DNA of 64,000 bases from an uncultured Halomonas sp. (GCF_946887195.1 NZ_CAMPKE010000009.1:91464-155463); one strand, 5' to 3'. Numbered from the stretch's first letter, positions 18,512 through 27,958 are shown. The notes: generated by a model from the letters alone, not told the origin. Translations and numbers: made by a program.

Positions 18512-18848
18512 TCTCGCCTGATCTCGTGAACGCCAGCCCTGGCAAGTCATGCCGACATCTCGCTGATTCCGCTACAGCCCACCGTTGGCATCCGTCAGAA
18601 AATGGTGGGTTAAGTTATTAGTCAGCAAACGATATACTCGCTACCCAATAAGCGCCTTTCGTATTGCTGCCAGCCACAAGCCGCAAGCCCCTCGACGCGT
18701 TGAATACGCTACCCAAGGCCCGACCGTGGATGCTGGCGAGTCATGCTATCGCTCGGCGCTACGACACGCGCTACCTCAATTCAGGGGAAGAACCTTTGTT
18801 CGATAGAGTCATCGCCCGCGGGATGCATCAGCGCCACGGGAACGCATC
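18512..18848 (+). other. Leader region before the efflux operon, no assured gene
   Basis: About 340 bases lie between the hlyD remnant and the MFS gene. A frame from about 18652 to 18852, containing RPWMLASHAIARRYDTRYLN, stops in an ATGA overlap with the MFS start, which could mean translational coupling. It has no ATG or ribosome-binding site at its start and matches nothing I know, so I treat it as a possible gene tail or leader only. Confidence 0.35.
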
Positions 18849-20402
18849 ATGAGTCAGGTGGATCTTCTGTTCGAGCGCTATGGCGCTCGTTATCGATTGT
18901 GGGTCACTCTCACCGTCATGCTTGGGCTGGTGGCGCTGGGCATGTCGATCACCATCGTCAACGTGGCGATCCCCTACATCAAGGGCGCCTTCGGCATGAG
19001 CGATTCCCAGGTGCAGTGGCTTTCCACCGGCTTTCTGGCCTCGACCACGGTATCGCTATTGATTGCGCCGTGGCTGGTGGATGCCGTCGGCCAGCGCGCC
19101 ACCTTCATAGGTTTGCTGATGGTGTTTGTCGCCGCGTCGATTCTTGGCGGCCTCGGTCAGAGCGTGGCGATGCTGATCGGTGCCCGGGTCGTGCAGGGCG
19201 CCATGACCGGGTTGATTCGCCCCGTCGCCATGCAGGCATTGTTCGCGGCTTACCCACCGGAAGGCCGTGGCATGGCCGTCGCCATGTATGGCATGTGCCT
19301 GGGGCTGCCATTGACGCTGGCCACCGTCGTGGGTGGCTGGCTGGTGGAAAGCTTCACCTGGCGTTATGTGTTCTTCATTACCTTGCCGATTTGCGTTGCA
19401 GCAGCGGTGATGGGATTTTTCTTCCTGCCGCCGCGCGAGCGAAAGGGGCCGCGCGCGCCCTTCGATTGGGCCGGGGTGGTGCTATCGTTCGCCGCCATAT
19501 TCGCGCTGTTGGCGGCGCTCTCCAACGGCCAGCGCTGGGGCTGGTACGACCCCCGCATCGCTGAATTGACGCTGTTCGGACTGACCTGCGCGACCGCCTT
19601 CGTGATCTGGCAGAAGCGTACTGCCCATCCGCTGCTGGATCTGTCGATCTTCAGCTACCGGATATTCTCGGTCGGCACCCTGGCGATGTTCCTGTTCGGC
19701 GGTACGTTCTACGGCATCATGTACCTGCTGCCGCTGTTCGTGCAGTCGGTGCTGCACTACAGCCCGGTCAGCGCGGGGCAGATATTTCTGCCATCCACGC
19801 TGGTGCTGGGCATTCTGGTGCCGCTGGTCGGCTGGCTCAGCGACCGTTATCCACCGCATTGGATCACTCTACCGGGGCTGGCCTGCACGGTGTTTTCGGT
19901 ATGGCGCATGGCGCAGATGGATTGGAATACGTCCTTTACCTATCTGGCCATGTCGATGGCGATACTGTCGGTGGGCATGGCGGCCTTTCCGCCGCCCACC
20001 CTGTCCAAGTCGATTTCCGCCTTGCCGCCGCGGCTCACCGGTTACGGCTCCGGGGCGATCAATTTCGCCATGCAGTTGGGGGGTGCGTTGGGCATCGCCG
20101 GCCTGGTGATTCTCCTCGATCGGCGCACCGCGCTGCATGGCCAGCATCTCAATGCCGGAGTCACCGCCGGCAACAGCATGGCCCAGCAGCAACTCGGCGA
20201 ACTCGCCGATCTGGCCGGTCGGCTGGGTGTGCCTGCCACTCATCAGCAAGCCATGGCCGGCTACCTGATGGGGCGTCTTGAAGCCATCTGGGCGTCGATT
20301 CTCGCCTATCAGGATGGCTTCTGGCTCCTGGTAGCCAGTCTGTTAATAGTGGCGATCCCTTCCGTGTTGCTGAGCCGCTGGCAGCGCGCGCCGCAACCCT
20401 GA
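18849..20402 (+). CDS. MFS efflux transporter, DHA2 (EmrB-like) family
   Basis: This 517-residue inner-membrane protein has about 14 hydrophobic segments, the DHA2 drug:H+ antiporter layout. The first half carries IVNVAIPYIKGAFGMSDSQV and WLSTGFLAS, typical of this family. The second half has a large loop near residues 430-470. ACGGGA precedes the ATG. An HlyD-family adaptor gene follows 37 bases later, so the two should form an EmrAB-type pump reaching a TolC-like outer-membrane channel encoded elsewhere. The gene order, permease before adaptor, is the reverse of E. coli emrAB. No adjacent regulator of the usual MarR or LysR type is evident. Substrates are unknown. Confidence 0.9.
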   Translation: MSQVDLLFERYGARYRLWVTLTVMLGLVALGMSITIVNVAIPYIKGAFGMSDSQVQWLSTGFLASTTVSLLIAPWLVDAVGQRATFIGLLMVFVAASILGGLGQSVAMLIGARVVQGAMTGLIRPVAMQALFAAYPPEGRGMAVAMYGMCLGLPLTLATVVGGWLVESFTWRYVFFITLPICVAAAVMGFFFLPPRERKGPRAPFDWAGVVLSFAAIFALLAALSNGQRWGWYDPRIAELTLFGLTCATAFVIWQKRTAHPLLDLSIFSYRIFSVGTLAMFLFGGTFYGIMYLLPLFVQSVLHYSPVSAGQIFLPSTLVLGILVPLVGWLSDRYPPHWITLPGLACTVFSVWRMAQMDWNTSFTYLAMSMAILSVGMAAFPPPTLSKSISALPPRLTGYGSGAINFAMQLGGALGIAGLVILLDRRTALHGQHLNAGVTAGNSMAQQQLGELADLAGRLGVPATHQQAMAGYLMGRLEAIWASILAYQDGFWLLVASLLIVAIPSVLLSRWQRAPQP

Positions 20403-20439
20403 CTCCATTTCACATGACAGCTTCAAGGATTCATCGATC

Positions 20440-21600
20440 ATGACATCGCATACACCGAACCCCGTTTCACGCCATCCCTCCAGGCGGGTCAAACTGGCTG
20501 TACTGGCGCTACTGGTGCTGATATGCCTGATCTGGGCGGGCCTTGCGATCTCCCATCGGCTCACGCATGTGAGCGTCCAGGACGCTCGCGTGATGGCCAG
20601 CCAGGTCACCGTCAGCAGTCGCCTGGCGGGCTGGGTCACCGATTTCACGGTCATCGAGGGCGATCATCTCGACAAGGGCGATCTGGTGGCCGGCCTGTAC
20701 AGCCGGCCCGATCAGCGCAAGTTGGAGACGCTCTCCGCGGGCGTTTCGGCCATGCAGGCGCGCCTGGATTCGCAACGGACTCGCCTGGAACTGGCCAAGA
20801 AGCAGTTTCAGGGCGGGCTGAACATCAGCAGTGAGGAACTGGACGCCAGCAAGGCCGCCGAGCAAGCCGCCAAGGCTCGCCTGGTTCAGGCCCGCAAGGA
20901 CTTCAAGCGCTCCGATGCGCTGTACGAGAAGCACTCCGTGTCACAGCAGCGCCGCGATCAGGACTATTACGAGTACCAGGCCGCCGAGGCGGAATATCAA
21001 CAGGCTCGCCAGCAGGTGGCGGTCAGTCAGGCCCAGGTCACCAATGCTCATGTGGGGTTTCTCAACGGCGTGCAGGCACCACTGCCCAGCCCCTCGGTGC
21101 TGCGTACACAGTTGGAAGTAGCCAGGCAGGAACTGGCCCAGGCTCAGGCCAGGCTCGAGGAGGAGAAGCTGCGCATCGCCGATCTCACCATTCCTAGCCC
21201 GATCGGCGGTGTGGTCAACAAGACACTGATCGACAAGGGCGAGTACGTCGCCGCCGGTCAACCGATTCTGATGATGCACGACCCGAGCAAGCTCTGGGTG
21301 GAAGCCAATGTCAAGGAGACCGACATCAGCGAGCTGCGTGTAGGGCAGCCGGTGCAAATCACCGTGGATGCCTACCCGGACAAATCCTTCAGTGGCCGGG
21401 TCAGCATCATCGGGCGCGCCGCCACCAGCCAATTCGCGCTGCTGCCGGACCCCAATCCATCCGGCAACTTCACCAAGATTACCCAACGCATCCCGGTGCG
21501 CATCGCCCTGGAAGAAGGGCCCACCGAACTGATCGGCCCGGGTATGATGGTCGAAGTCGATATCGACGTGAGCGGGGACGCTGGCACGCAGGCCGGCTAA
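20440..21600 (+). CDS. HlyD/EmrA family membrane-fusion protein
   Basis: This 386-residue periplasmic adaptor is anchored by one N-terminal helix (residues about 22-42). The biotinyl-lipoyl half TVSSRLAGWVTDFTVIEGD lies near 60-80. A long coiled coil follows at about 100-255, rich in Gln/Ala/Glu. The second lipoyl half and beta barrel include LWVEANVKETDISELRVGQP near 290. It is co-directional with the MFS gene 37 bases upstream and is expected to bridge it to an outer-membrane channel. The C-terminus VEVDIDVSGDAG shows it is not related to the hlyD remnant at 18339. Confidence 0.9.
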   Translation: MTSHTPNPVSRHPSRRVKLAVLALLVLICLIWAGLAISHRLTHVSVQDARVMASQVTVSSRLAGWVTDFTVIEGDHLDKGDLVAGLYSRPDQRKLETLSAGVSAMQARLDSQRTRLELAKKQFQGGLNISSEELDASKAAEQAAKARLVQARKDFKRSDALYEKHSVSQQRRDQDYYEYQAAEAEYQQARQQVAVSQAQVTNAHVGFLNGVQAPLPSPSVLRTQLEVARQELAQAQARLEEEKLRIADLTIPSPIGGVVNKTLIDKGEYVAAGQPILMMHDPSKLWVEANVKETDISELRVGQPVQITVDAYPDKSFSGRVSIIGRAATSQFALLPDPNPSGNFTKITQRIPVRIALEEGPTELIGPGMMVEVDIDVSGDAGTQAG

Positions 21601-21632
21601 TTTATGCTGGGTTTATGCCGAGAGGCGCGAGA

Positions 21633-22187
21633 CTAGATGGGACGAATGACGCGGCATGGATTGCCCGCGGCAAGGACTCCCGGTGGGATGTCCCGGGTTA
21701 CGACGCTACCGGCTCCAATCACCGAGCCGTCGCCAATACTGATGCCGGGGCAGACGATTGCCCCGCCTCCCATCCAAACGTCATTGCCTATGCGAATCGG
21801 TTTCCCGAACTCGATGCCACTGCGCCTTTCATCGGCACCCATGGGATGCGAAGCGGTATAAATCTGCACGGCCGGCCCAAAGAGAACGTTGCTTCCGATG
21901 GAGACCTTTGTTCCATCGAGAACGACACAGTTGAAATTGAAGTAGACATTGCTACCCAGTTCGATATTGCTGCCGTAATCACAGAAGAAAGGCGGCGTAA
22001 TGTAAACATCGGTTGTAGCGCCGAAAAGGCGCGCGAGCAGCTCTTGCCGCTGTGCATCAGCGGCGCGAGGCGGCAAGCTATTCAGTTCCAGGCACAGCTC
22101 ACGGGCACGCAGCCGCTCGGCCACCAATTCAGGATCAGCGGGATCGTATCGCTCTCCCGCCAGCATCTTCTCTTTTTCCGAACGCAT
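21633..22187 (-). CDS. maa: Maltose/galactoside O-acetyltransferase family enzyme
   Basis: This 184-residue left-handed beta-helix acetyltransferase uses acetyl-CoA. An N-terminal alpha cap (MRSEKEKMLAGERYDPADPE) is typical of the Maa/LacA/NodL group. The hexapeptide repeats run from about residue 60 to 170. The catalytic histidine is His114 in TASHPMGADER, matching His115 of LacA. The C-terminus GVLAAGNPCRVIRPI is standard. It is convergent with the efflux operon, 32 bases apart. The sugar acceptor cannot be told; detoxification of sugars is the usual suggestion. Confidence 0.92.
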   Translation of the reverse strand: MRSEKEKMLAGERYDPADPELVAERLRARELCLELNSLPPRAADAQRQELLARLFGATTDVYITPPFFCDYGSNIELGSNVYFNFNCVVLDGTKVSIGSNVLFGPAVQIYTASHPMGADERRSGIEFGKPIRIGNDVWMGGGAIVCPGISIGDGSVIGAGSVVTRDIPPGVLAAGNPCRVIRPI

Positions 22188-22358
22188 CGTTTCCCCGGCG
22201 TCTCACCAATGGCTCGATATCATCTCATAGGTATCGAATGAACATGCGAATGCGACCGCTGTTCCGAAGGCATCGGTTCGGTATTAACCCAGCGATTGGC
22301 GCCACCACCGAGATAATTGTGCCTTTTGGCCACGACCGGAATGCTGAGCTAGGCCGAC

Positions 22359-22697
22359 TCATTCCTTGGGCGTCGTGGCATTCTCGATGCTTTCGTAGGT
22401 CACGTTACCTTGCTCATCTACCTGGCAAGTGACGTTGTGAAACGCGTTGCCGTGACCAAGGAAGCTGAGATGCAACTCGAAAGCTTCGCCTGGCTTATAG
22501 GTCGCCGCGTTCGTCTCTCGCAATGGGTTGCCGGCCAGTTCCTGCCCTTCGGGGGTTTGCAATACCTGTTGCTGGCACTGCTCGACCAGTTCCTGGGCAT
22601 GCTCTTTCCATTCCTGGGCCATAGCGGTTGTCGCCGACAGCGTGAGCAGCGCCACACCGATGGCGCCGACGGTACGTTGGTAATTGCGGGCTTGCAT
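22359..22697 (-). CDS. Small secreted protein, 112 aa, unknown function
   Basis: ATG 22697 has a strong GGGAGGG ribosome-binding site; the frame extends upstream without one. Residues 1-26 form a Sec signal peptide ending in TTAMA before QEW. The mature part has two cysteines (ELVEQCQQQVLQTPEG and HNVTCQVDEQGN), which could form one disulfide in the periplasm. I do not recognise the family. It stands alone between two genes read in the same direction, with no evident operon. Confidence 0.65.
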   Translation of the reverse strand: MQARNYQRTVGAIGVALLTLSATTAMAQEWKEHAQELVEQCQQQVLQTPEGQELAGNPLRETNAATYKPGEAFELHLSFLGHGNAFHNVTCQVDEQGNVTYESIENATTPKE

Positions 22698-22842
22698 GGG
22701 GTTCCCTCCCTGGTTGGCCAATTGCCTACAGTGTAGGGAACGCCACGCCATGCGCCAGCGGCAACTGTCAGTGCCCGCCAATCCTCTTCACCTCAGCAGA
22801 TCGCATTCCGCCAACGCCTGGTCTCAGCGAATTTGTCCTCGC

Positions 22843-24009
22843 TCATGTCAGCGCAAAGGGCGCGCCATATTGCTGCCACTGCGAGTCAGGGACGATCACG
22901 ATCTTGCCCAGGAAGTTGCTGCCGCGATCGACGAAATAGCGCTCGGCGTCGTATAGCTCCGAGAGCTTGAACGCCGCGTGCAGCACCGGCTTGAGTTGGC
23001 CTGAGCGGATCCATGCCACCAACTGCTCGGCCTCGTCGCGGGTGCCATGGGAGACGCCGAAGATCTGCACCTGATAGAGATAAATGCGCGTCCACAGAAT
23101 CTCGCTGATGTTGCCACCGCTGGCCCCGGCGATGCTCAGGCGCGGGTAGCTATCGCGGCGTTTCATATCGAAGATCATGCAATCGATGAAGCGGTCGGTC
23201 ATCTCGCCACCGACCAGGTCCATCACGGCGTCAATGGGACGGCCGTCTGTCATCGCGCGCACCTTGTCGGTGAAATCCTGCATGGCCGAGCGGTCGAGTA
23301 CGGCTTCTGCGCCAAGCTCGATCAGTGCCTCGGCCTTGTCCGGGGTGCTCAGCGCGTAGGGAATCGCGCCCATGATACGGCAGAGCTGAATCAGCGCCGT
23401 GCCCACGCCACCGCTGGCACCGGTGACCAACACACGCTCGCCGGCCGTTACGCCTGCCGCGTTGAGCATGTGCAGCGCGGTCTGGTAGGAGCACATGCCC
23501 ATCGCCGCCAGTTCGGCATCGGCCAGCTCGGGGTTCTCCACCGTATGAAACTGACCCGCCGGCACGGCGATGTACTCGGCGAAGCCGCCGTCGGCGCCAT
23601 GGCCGTAGTAATCCGGCGTCAGGTTGATATCGCGGCGGCTATCGAGATAAAGATTGAAATCCAGCAGGCCGCGCTGGCCGATGCGCTCTGCCTCTACACC
23701 GTCACCCACCGCGACCACACGGCCGACCACATCGGCGCCCTGAATGCGCGGGAAGGTCAACGTCGGCGAACCGCCGATCTGGAATGACGTCACATCACCC
23801 TTGTCCTTGGTGGGGTAGAGTCCCTCACGTGCTTTGCGGTCGGTGTTGTTCTTTGCCGTCGCGGTGATTTTTACCAGCACCTCGCCATGCGCGGGTGAGG
23901 GCGTCGGCACATCCTGGCGATAGATCAGCTTGTCGATGCCGCCGTGGCCGGTCAGCAGCGTGGCTGCCATGGTGGCGGGAATGTGCTCGGGGCGGGCAGG
24001 GGATGTCAT
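22843..24009 (-). CDS. Zinc-binding-dehydrogenase/quinone oxidoreductase family (MDR)
   Basis: This 388-residue enzyme of the medium-chain dehydrogenase superfamily has a GroES-like N-terminal fold and the Rossmann motif VLVTGASGGVGTALIQLCRI near residue 180. The cysteine cluster for structural zinc is absent, so it is likelier a NADPH-dependent quinone or enone reductase than a zinc alcohol dehydrogenase. Compared with most family members it has extra loops around LYLDSRRDINLTPDYYGHG. ATG 24009 is supported by AGGAG; the frame runs on upstream without a ribosome-binding site. The substrate is unknown. Confidence 0.82.
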   Translation of the reverse strand: MTSPARPEHIPATMAATLLTGHGGIDKLIYRQDVPTPSPAHGEVLVKITATAKNNTDRKAREGLYPTKDKGDVTSFQIGGSPTLTFPRIQGADVVGRVVAVGDGVEAERIGQRGLLDFNLYLDSRRDINLTPDYYGHGADGGFAEYIAVPAGQFHTVENPELADAELAAMGMCSYQTALHMLNAAGVTAGERVLVTGASGGVGTALIQLCRIMGAIPYALSTPDKAEALIELGAEAVLDRSAMQDFTDKVRAMTDGRPIDAVMDLVGGEMTDRFIDCMIFDMKRRDSYPRLSIAGASGGNISEILWTRIYLYQVQIFGVSHGTRDEAEQLVAWIRSGQLKPVLHAAFKLSELYDAERYFVDRGSNFLGKIVIVPDSQWQQYGAPFALT

Positions 24010-24161
24010 GTCAAGGCTCCTGGTGTCGATCGGGTGCTGGTGTGACGATATCAAATTCGGTTCTGGGCAGCCGATGATATGCGCTGGCGGGACAACGCCG
24101 ATTAAAAGGGGAAGAGTTATGGCATTCAAGCCAGAGCGAGACATAGGGAAGGGAATGCATG

Positions 24162-24190
24162 AGAAAAGAGGCCGGGCGAGGTACCCGGCC
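24162..24190 (-). terminator. Rho-independent terminator of the permease-formamidase operon
   Basis: On the minus strand a perfect seven-pair GC stem, GGCCGGG with CCCGGCC (24184-24190 and 24170-24176), is followed by TCTTTTCTC. It lies 23 bases past the stop of the formamidase-family gene. Confidence 0.75.
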
Positions 24191-24212
24191 ATTGAAAGCT
24201 TGGGCCAACGGC

Positions 24213-25154
24213 TTACATCGCTTTGAGGCTTCTGGTCTTGAAGATGGATTTAGGCATGTAGCAAGAGACGACCCAGTTCGGCTGGTCTACGATCTCGCTG
24301 ATGCGCAATTGCCCTGCCACACTGCACAGAGCATAGGCCAGTTCCTCGTCCATTCCCGCCTTCTTGGTAAGCCGATCGATCATGAACCGGACGGCGTCCT
24401 TGGCTCCCTGCATCAAGTCTGAACCGACCCCCGTCGTCGCGATGAAACCTTCATTATGCTGCCGATCATTCTCAATGGCGGGCATATCGAACATTGGCGC
24501 GGGAATGCTATCGCCCTTGTGCAGCCGTAGTGTGGCCGTCGCCATCATTCGCGTTTCCACGGCGGTCCCACAAACTTCCCCATCGCCCTGGCAGGCGTGC
24601 GTATCGCCGATACTGAGCAAGCCTCCCCTTACTTGCACGGGCAAATAGAGCTTGGATCCTTTGACGAGATCGCGGATATCCAGATTACCGCCACACAGCC
24701 GCGGTGGCACGATGGAGTGCTGCCCAGGCTCCGCGGGGGCTAGACCGATCGTGCCCGCAAAGGGACGAAACGGAATCACGATATCATCGCGAAAGTACAC
24801 CGATTCGCTGTCGTAGTCCGAGATCTTCAGCCAGGGCGTCGTGAAATCCTCCGCCAACAGACCGAACCCGGGGATCAAGCCGGTCCAGCCCCACTGTCCT
24901 GGCTCGAAATCCACCAGCTCGATTTCTATCACATCACCGGGCTCGGCATCCTCGACAAACAGAGGGCCGCAGACAGGATTCAACGCATCGTGAGGCAAGC
25001 GGGTAAGTATCTCGGCCTGGCTATCGCATTGGATGAGGCCGCCGCTGGCATCCAGGATATCGAAGCGCCTGGTATCGCCGGAACTCACCGTTTCCACGGG
25101 CGCGAGATCGTGATCGAAACAGTGATGAATGTCATGAATGGTCTTGAAGGCCAT
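24213..25154 (-). CDS. Acetamidase/formamidase family protein
   Basis: This is a 313-residue enzyme of the FmdA_AmdA family, which hydrolyses formamide or short amides to ammonia and the acid. The family signature SIGDTHACQGDGEVCGTAVE lies near the middle, with PLFVEDAEPGDVIEIEL upstream. The length is typical of the shorter members. ATG 25154 has GGAG, located inside the end of the permease gene; only one base separates the two genes, so translation is probably coupled. The pairing suggests that the permease brings in an amide or a compound that yields one. The actual substrate is not known. Confidence 0.88.
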   Translation of the reverse strand: MAFKTIHDIHHCFDHDLAPVETVSSGDTRRFDILDASGGLIQCDSQAEILTRLPHDALNPVCGPLFVEDAEPGDVIEIELVDFEPGQWGWTGLIPGFGLLAEDFTTPWLKISDYDSESVYFRDDIVIPFRPFAGTIGLAPAEPGQHSIVPPRLCGGNLDIRDLVKGSKLYLPVQVRGGLLSIGDTHACQGDGEVCGTAVETRMMATATLRLHKGDSIPAPMFDMPAIENDRQHNEGFIATTGVGSDLMQGAKDAVRFMIDRLTKKAGMDEELAYALCSVAGQLRISEIVDQPNWVVSCYMPKSIFKTRSLKAM

Positions 25155-25155
25155 G

Positions 25156-26502
25156 TTAAATCTCCATGTTGACGGACCGGCCACGGCGCTGCGCTATCGC
25201 ATAGAGGGCAACGCCGATGATGGTCCATCCCAAACCAATGAGAATGGTGTAGTACTCGAAACCACTCCAGATATAGCCAACGACCGCTAAACCCAGCAGA
25301 GGGCACACGATGTGGAGAAATATATTGGCGGCTCTCTTCTTGAAGACGAAGTAGTAGAGCGTACTGACATTGAGCACGATAAAGGCCGTCAGCGCCCCGA
25401 TAGTAACGATCGATGTCAGCAGTGCGAGGTAGTGCATGAAGGCGATCCCCACCACGATGGATATTGCGCCGACGAGTAGCGTACTGACGTAGGGGGTCTT
25501 GAACCGAGAATGAACGCGCGATAAAGGTTCCGGCAACAGGCGATCACGTCCCATGCTGTAGAGGATGCGGGCCGTGGCGATTTGAGCCACCAAAGAGTCC
25601 GCAATTCCCCAAGCGATCGCTGTCGTGGCAGCGGTGAGAATGGCCAGCCATTCGCCGCCTGCCAACCCTGCGGTTTCGTAGAATGCGGTATCCAGATTAT
25701 CGAATTGAGTGGGGTCTGGCTGGATCAGCGCCGCAATCCAGGTCTGAGCGATGAACAAGCCACCAATAATCAGAAGAACCAGAAAGATCGCCCGGCTGAC
25801 GTCTCGCCCACCTCCCTTGGCTTCCTCTGCTAGCGTGGAAATGCCATCGAAGCCTAGAAAACTCAGCACGGCAATAGGCACCGCGGAAATGATCAGGCCC
25901 AGTGAAAAATTATCGGCATCGTAGACCGGAGCTATTGAGAATACCGCGCCATTGACGTTATTGCTGATGGCAACTACGCCCACTATCAAGAATATGGCAA
26001 GAACGATCAGCTCTACGATCAACATCCAGCGATTGAACGCGGCGGTAAAGCTGATCCCGCGAATGTTGATATAAGTGTTGAAGAGAACAAAAGCGACGAT
26101 CAGCACAAGGGGCGACAGTGAGGGGAAAATGTCATGTATCGCCAAAGCACCGACCACATAAAGCAGTGCCGGGATAAGAATATAGTCCAGCAACATGATC
26201 CAGCCAGCCATAAAGCCGACAAAGCCGTTGGTCCCTCGCGACACGTATGAGTACACCGAACCTGCTATAGGAAATTCCTTGGCCATCTGGGAGTAAGAGA
26301 CAGCCGTGAACAACATACCGACAAGCCCAATGACATAGGCGGTGACGATCATTCCCCCACTGGCACTCATGACGTAGCCAAAAATTCCGAAGGGGGCGAT
26401 GGGGACGATGAAGATGAGTCCGTAGATCACTAGATCTCTCAGCTTCAGTGTTCGCGAAAGCTCTTGGGTGTAACCAAGGCTTTCCAGGGTATTGTTACTC
26501 AC
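25156..26502 (-). CDS. APC family amino acid/amine permease
   Basis: This 448-residue inner-membrane transporter has about 12 helices. It shows the APC features GFMAGWIMLLDYILIPALLY and LGFDGISTLAEEAKGGGRDV, the latter being the conserved loop after helix 6. The start is GTG 26502, justified by AAAGGAGG nearby. It is the first gene of a two-gene operon with the formamidase-family enzyme and diverges from a GntR regulator at 26770. Its second half resembles the permease at 28168, but the two are not near-identical. The transported molecule is likely an amino acid, amine or amide. Confidence 0.88.
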   Translation of the reverse strand: MSNNTLESLGYTQELSRTLKLRDLVIYGLIFIVPIAPFGIFGYVMSASGGMIVTAYVIGLVGMLFTAVSYSQMAKEFPIAGSVYSYVSRGTNGFVGFMAGWIMLLDYILIPALLYVVGALAIHDIFPSLSPLVLIVAFVLFNTYINIRGISFTAAFNRWMLIVELIVLAIFLIVGVVAISNNVNGAVFSIAPVYDADNFSLGLIISAVPIAVLSFLGFDGISTLAEEAKGGGRDVSRAIFLVLLIIGGLFIAQTWIAALIQPDPTQFDNLDTAFYETAGLAGGEWLAILTAATTAIAWGIADSLVAQIATARILYSMGRDRLLPEPLSRVHSRFKTPYVSTLLVGAISIVVGIAFMHYLALLTSIVTIGALTAFIVLNVSTLYYFVFKKRAANIFLHIVCPLLGLAVVGYIWSGFEYYTILIGLGWTIIGVALYAIAQRRGRSVNMEI

Positions 26503-26529
26503 AAGTGACCTCCTTTTGTTCTAGTCGCG

Positions 26530-26551
26530 CGCGGGCGCCTGGAAGCCCGCG
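26530..26551. promoter_or_regulatory. GC-rich hairpin upstream of the permease gene
   Basis: CGCGGGC (26530-26536) pairs perfectly with GCCCGCG (26545-26551). It lies 28 bases before the GTG of the permease, likely in its leader RNA or promoter. Its role is unknown. Confidence 0.4.
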
Positions 26552-26729
26552 AGGTATCGAGCGGTTGCGGTGGTACGCCGTGCGAGGGGCCGAGCATCGG
26601 TCTTGCTTGCCTCAACGAGCATCATTTTGCCCTTGCGTCCGGTACTCTTGACCCGGTGAGCCACACATCGCCAAGACTTGTGTGGCCTTGCCCAGCATCG
26701 ACGACACCGCTATCAGAAAATCATAGTTA

Positions 26730-26750
26730 AAGGTATTGTTCAAATACCTT
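26730..26750. promoter_or_regulatory. Perfect inverted repeat, probable GntR operator
   Basis: AAGGTATT (26730-26737) and AATACCTT (26743-26750) form an eight-pair inverted repeat around GTTCA, extendable by one pair on each side. It ends just before the ribosome-binding site of the GntR gene and lies between the divergent regulator and permease. That is where an autoregulatory operator would sit. Confidence 0.65.
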
Positions 26751-26769
26751 TTGAGGAGAGCTTGTGAAT

Positions 26770-27498
26770 ATGCCGCCTCATCACGATCGATCCTTTGCCA
26801 GGGAAGCCAGCTCGACCAAGCAGGAGCTGGCCGACAGGATTGTGACGGCTATCGCTATCGGCGCTTACTCTCCGGGCGATCGTCTGCCATCGGAGCGGGA
26901 ACTAGCGGAGCGCCAAGGGGTTAGTCGTGTGACGGTAAGAGCTGCCTTGAAAATCGTGAACGAACTTGGGCTCATCGAATCGCGACGGGGGCGTGATGGT
27001 GGCACTTTCGTCACGTTCAAGCGGGTCAGTGAGGCATCTCCCGATACGGCGCAGCGGATTCTTGCCCAGGAGGTTCCCCAGTTGAAGGACTTCTTCGATT
27101 ATCGCTGTCTGGTAGAGGGACTCGTCGCTAAGACCGCCGCTGAACGTCATGGCGAGGAGCAAGCCAGCGCATTGCAACGGCTGCTCGACGCGTTCTGTAC
27201 GACGCAAGATGCCTCCCACGCTCGGGAACTGGATCAGAGGCTGCATGCCTGCATCTTGGAGATGGCGGCAAACCACCATCTCGCGGTGCAGTCCAAGCAG
27301 CTAACGGCCCGCGCCACACTGGGCTTCGGCTCGGAGCCTTACCCGGTGGAGTCGCTACCTCGGGCCAGGCGCGAGCACACGACGCTGGTACGGGCGATCT
27401 TGAAGCGTGACGGTGATGAAGCCTTCAGGGCCGCCCAGCATCACTTCTTTTTGACCCTTGCCATCATGGAGCACTCTCTGGATGGCAAGCCACTCTAA
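26770..27498 (+). CDS. GntR family regulator, FadR/FCD type
   Basis: This 242-residue regulator has an N-terminal winged HTH (YSPGDRLPSERELAERQGVS) and an all-helical FCD effector domain with ELDQRLHACILEMAANHHLA. ATG 26770 is preferred because GGAGAG lies nine bases upstream; GTG 26764 is too close to it. It diverges from the permease-formamidase operon and most likely represses it, and itself, through the inverted repeat at 26730-26750. The effector is unknown and may be the transported substrate or its product. Confidence 0.88.
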   Translation: MPPHHDRSFAREASSTKQELADRIVTAIAIGAYSPGDRLPSERELAERQGVSRVTVRAALKIVNELGLIESRRGRDGGTFVTFKRVSEASPDTAQRILAQEVPQLKDFFDYRCLVEGLVAKTAAERHGEEQASALQRLLDAFCTTQDASHARELDQRLHACILEMAANHHLAVQSKQLTARATLGFGSEPYPVESLPRARREHTTLVRAILKRDGDEAFRAAQHHFFLTLAIMEHSLDGKPL

Positions 27499-27562
27499 GG
27501 TTTGATCTGCCATATGCTGCCTCCTTGCGGTAATGGTGATGTCTAGCGAGGCAGTAACAAAA

Positions 27563-27958
27563 TTAGCTTTCGCTCAAGTGTTTCAGATTCAATAAGTCGC
27601 GTTTCACCCATGCCTGGTCTTCGGCGAACTTCTCATCGGACATACCGGGCTGACGGAACAAGGTGAGTTGTACCTCGGCACCGTCGCCGTTGGCGATGAT
27701 GCGCAAGGGGATATAGATTTCTTGCCCACCGCCCAGATCGACCCAGTGATCCATGACACCGAAAGTGTTGTGCGCCGTGAATCGGATTTCGATCGGCCCC
27801 TCCGGTCCCTCGGCTTTCCAGCACTCGCCGCTTTTCCGGAAATTCGACTGGCTGAGGCCGGAGGCCCATTGCACAAACGCCTCGGGGCGCCACCACATCT
27901 CGTAGAGTGGCTGCCAAGGGCGATCGACCGCTACGCTGATTGTTTGAACTTCGAGCAT
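27563..27958 (-). CDS. SRPBCC (AHSA1/START-like) domain protein
   Basis: This 131-residue single-domain protein has the helix-grip signature of the SRPBCC superfamily: a start with repeated hydrophobic beta strands, then WWRPEAFVQWASGLSQSNF, EIRFTAHNTFGVMDHWVDLG, and the long C-terminal helix beginning DEKFAEDQAWVKRDL. Such proteins bind hydrophobic ligands or act on polyketide-like molecules. No partner is apparent. It lies downstream of the polyamine module on the same strand, 209 bases away, and is convergent with the GntR gene. Confidence 0.72.
   Translation of the reverse strand: MLEVQTISVAVDRPWQPLYEMWWRPEAFVQWASGLSQSNFRKSGECWKAEGPEGPIEIRFTAHNTFGVMDHWVDLGGGQEIYIPLRIIANGDGAEVQLTLFRQPGMSDEKFAEDQAWVKRDLLNLKHLSES

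Noticed and set aside
18258..18545. Minus-strand ORFs of 95 and 71 codons
   Set aside because: They lie opposite the plus-strand hlyD remnant and match nothing; the plus-strand reading explains the sequence.
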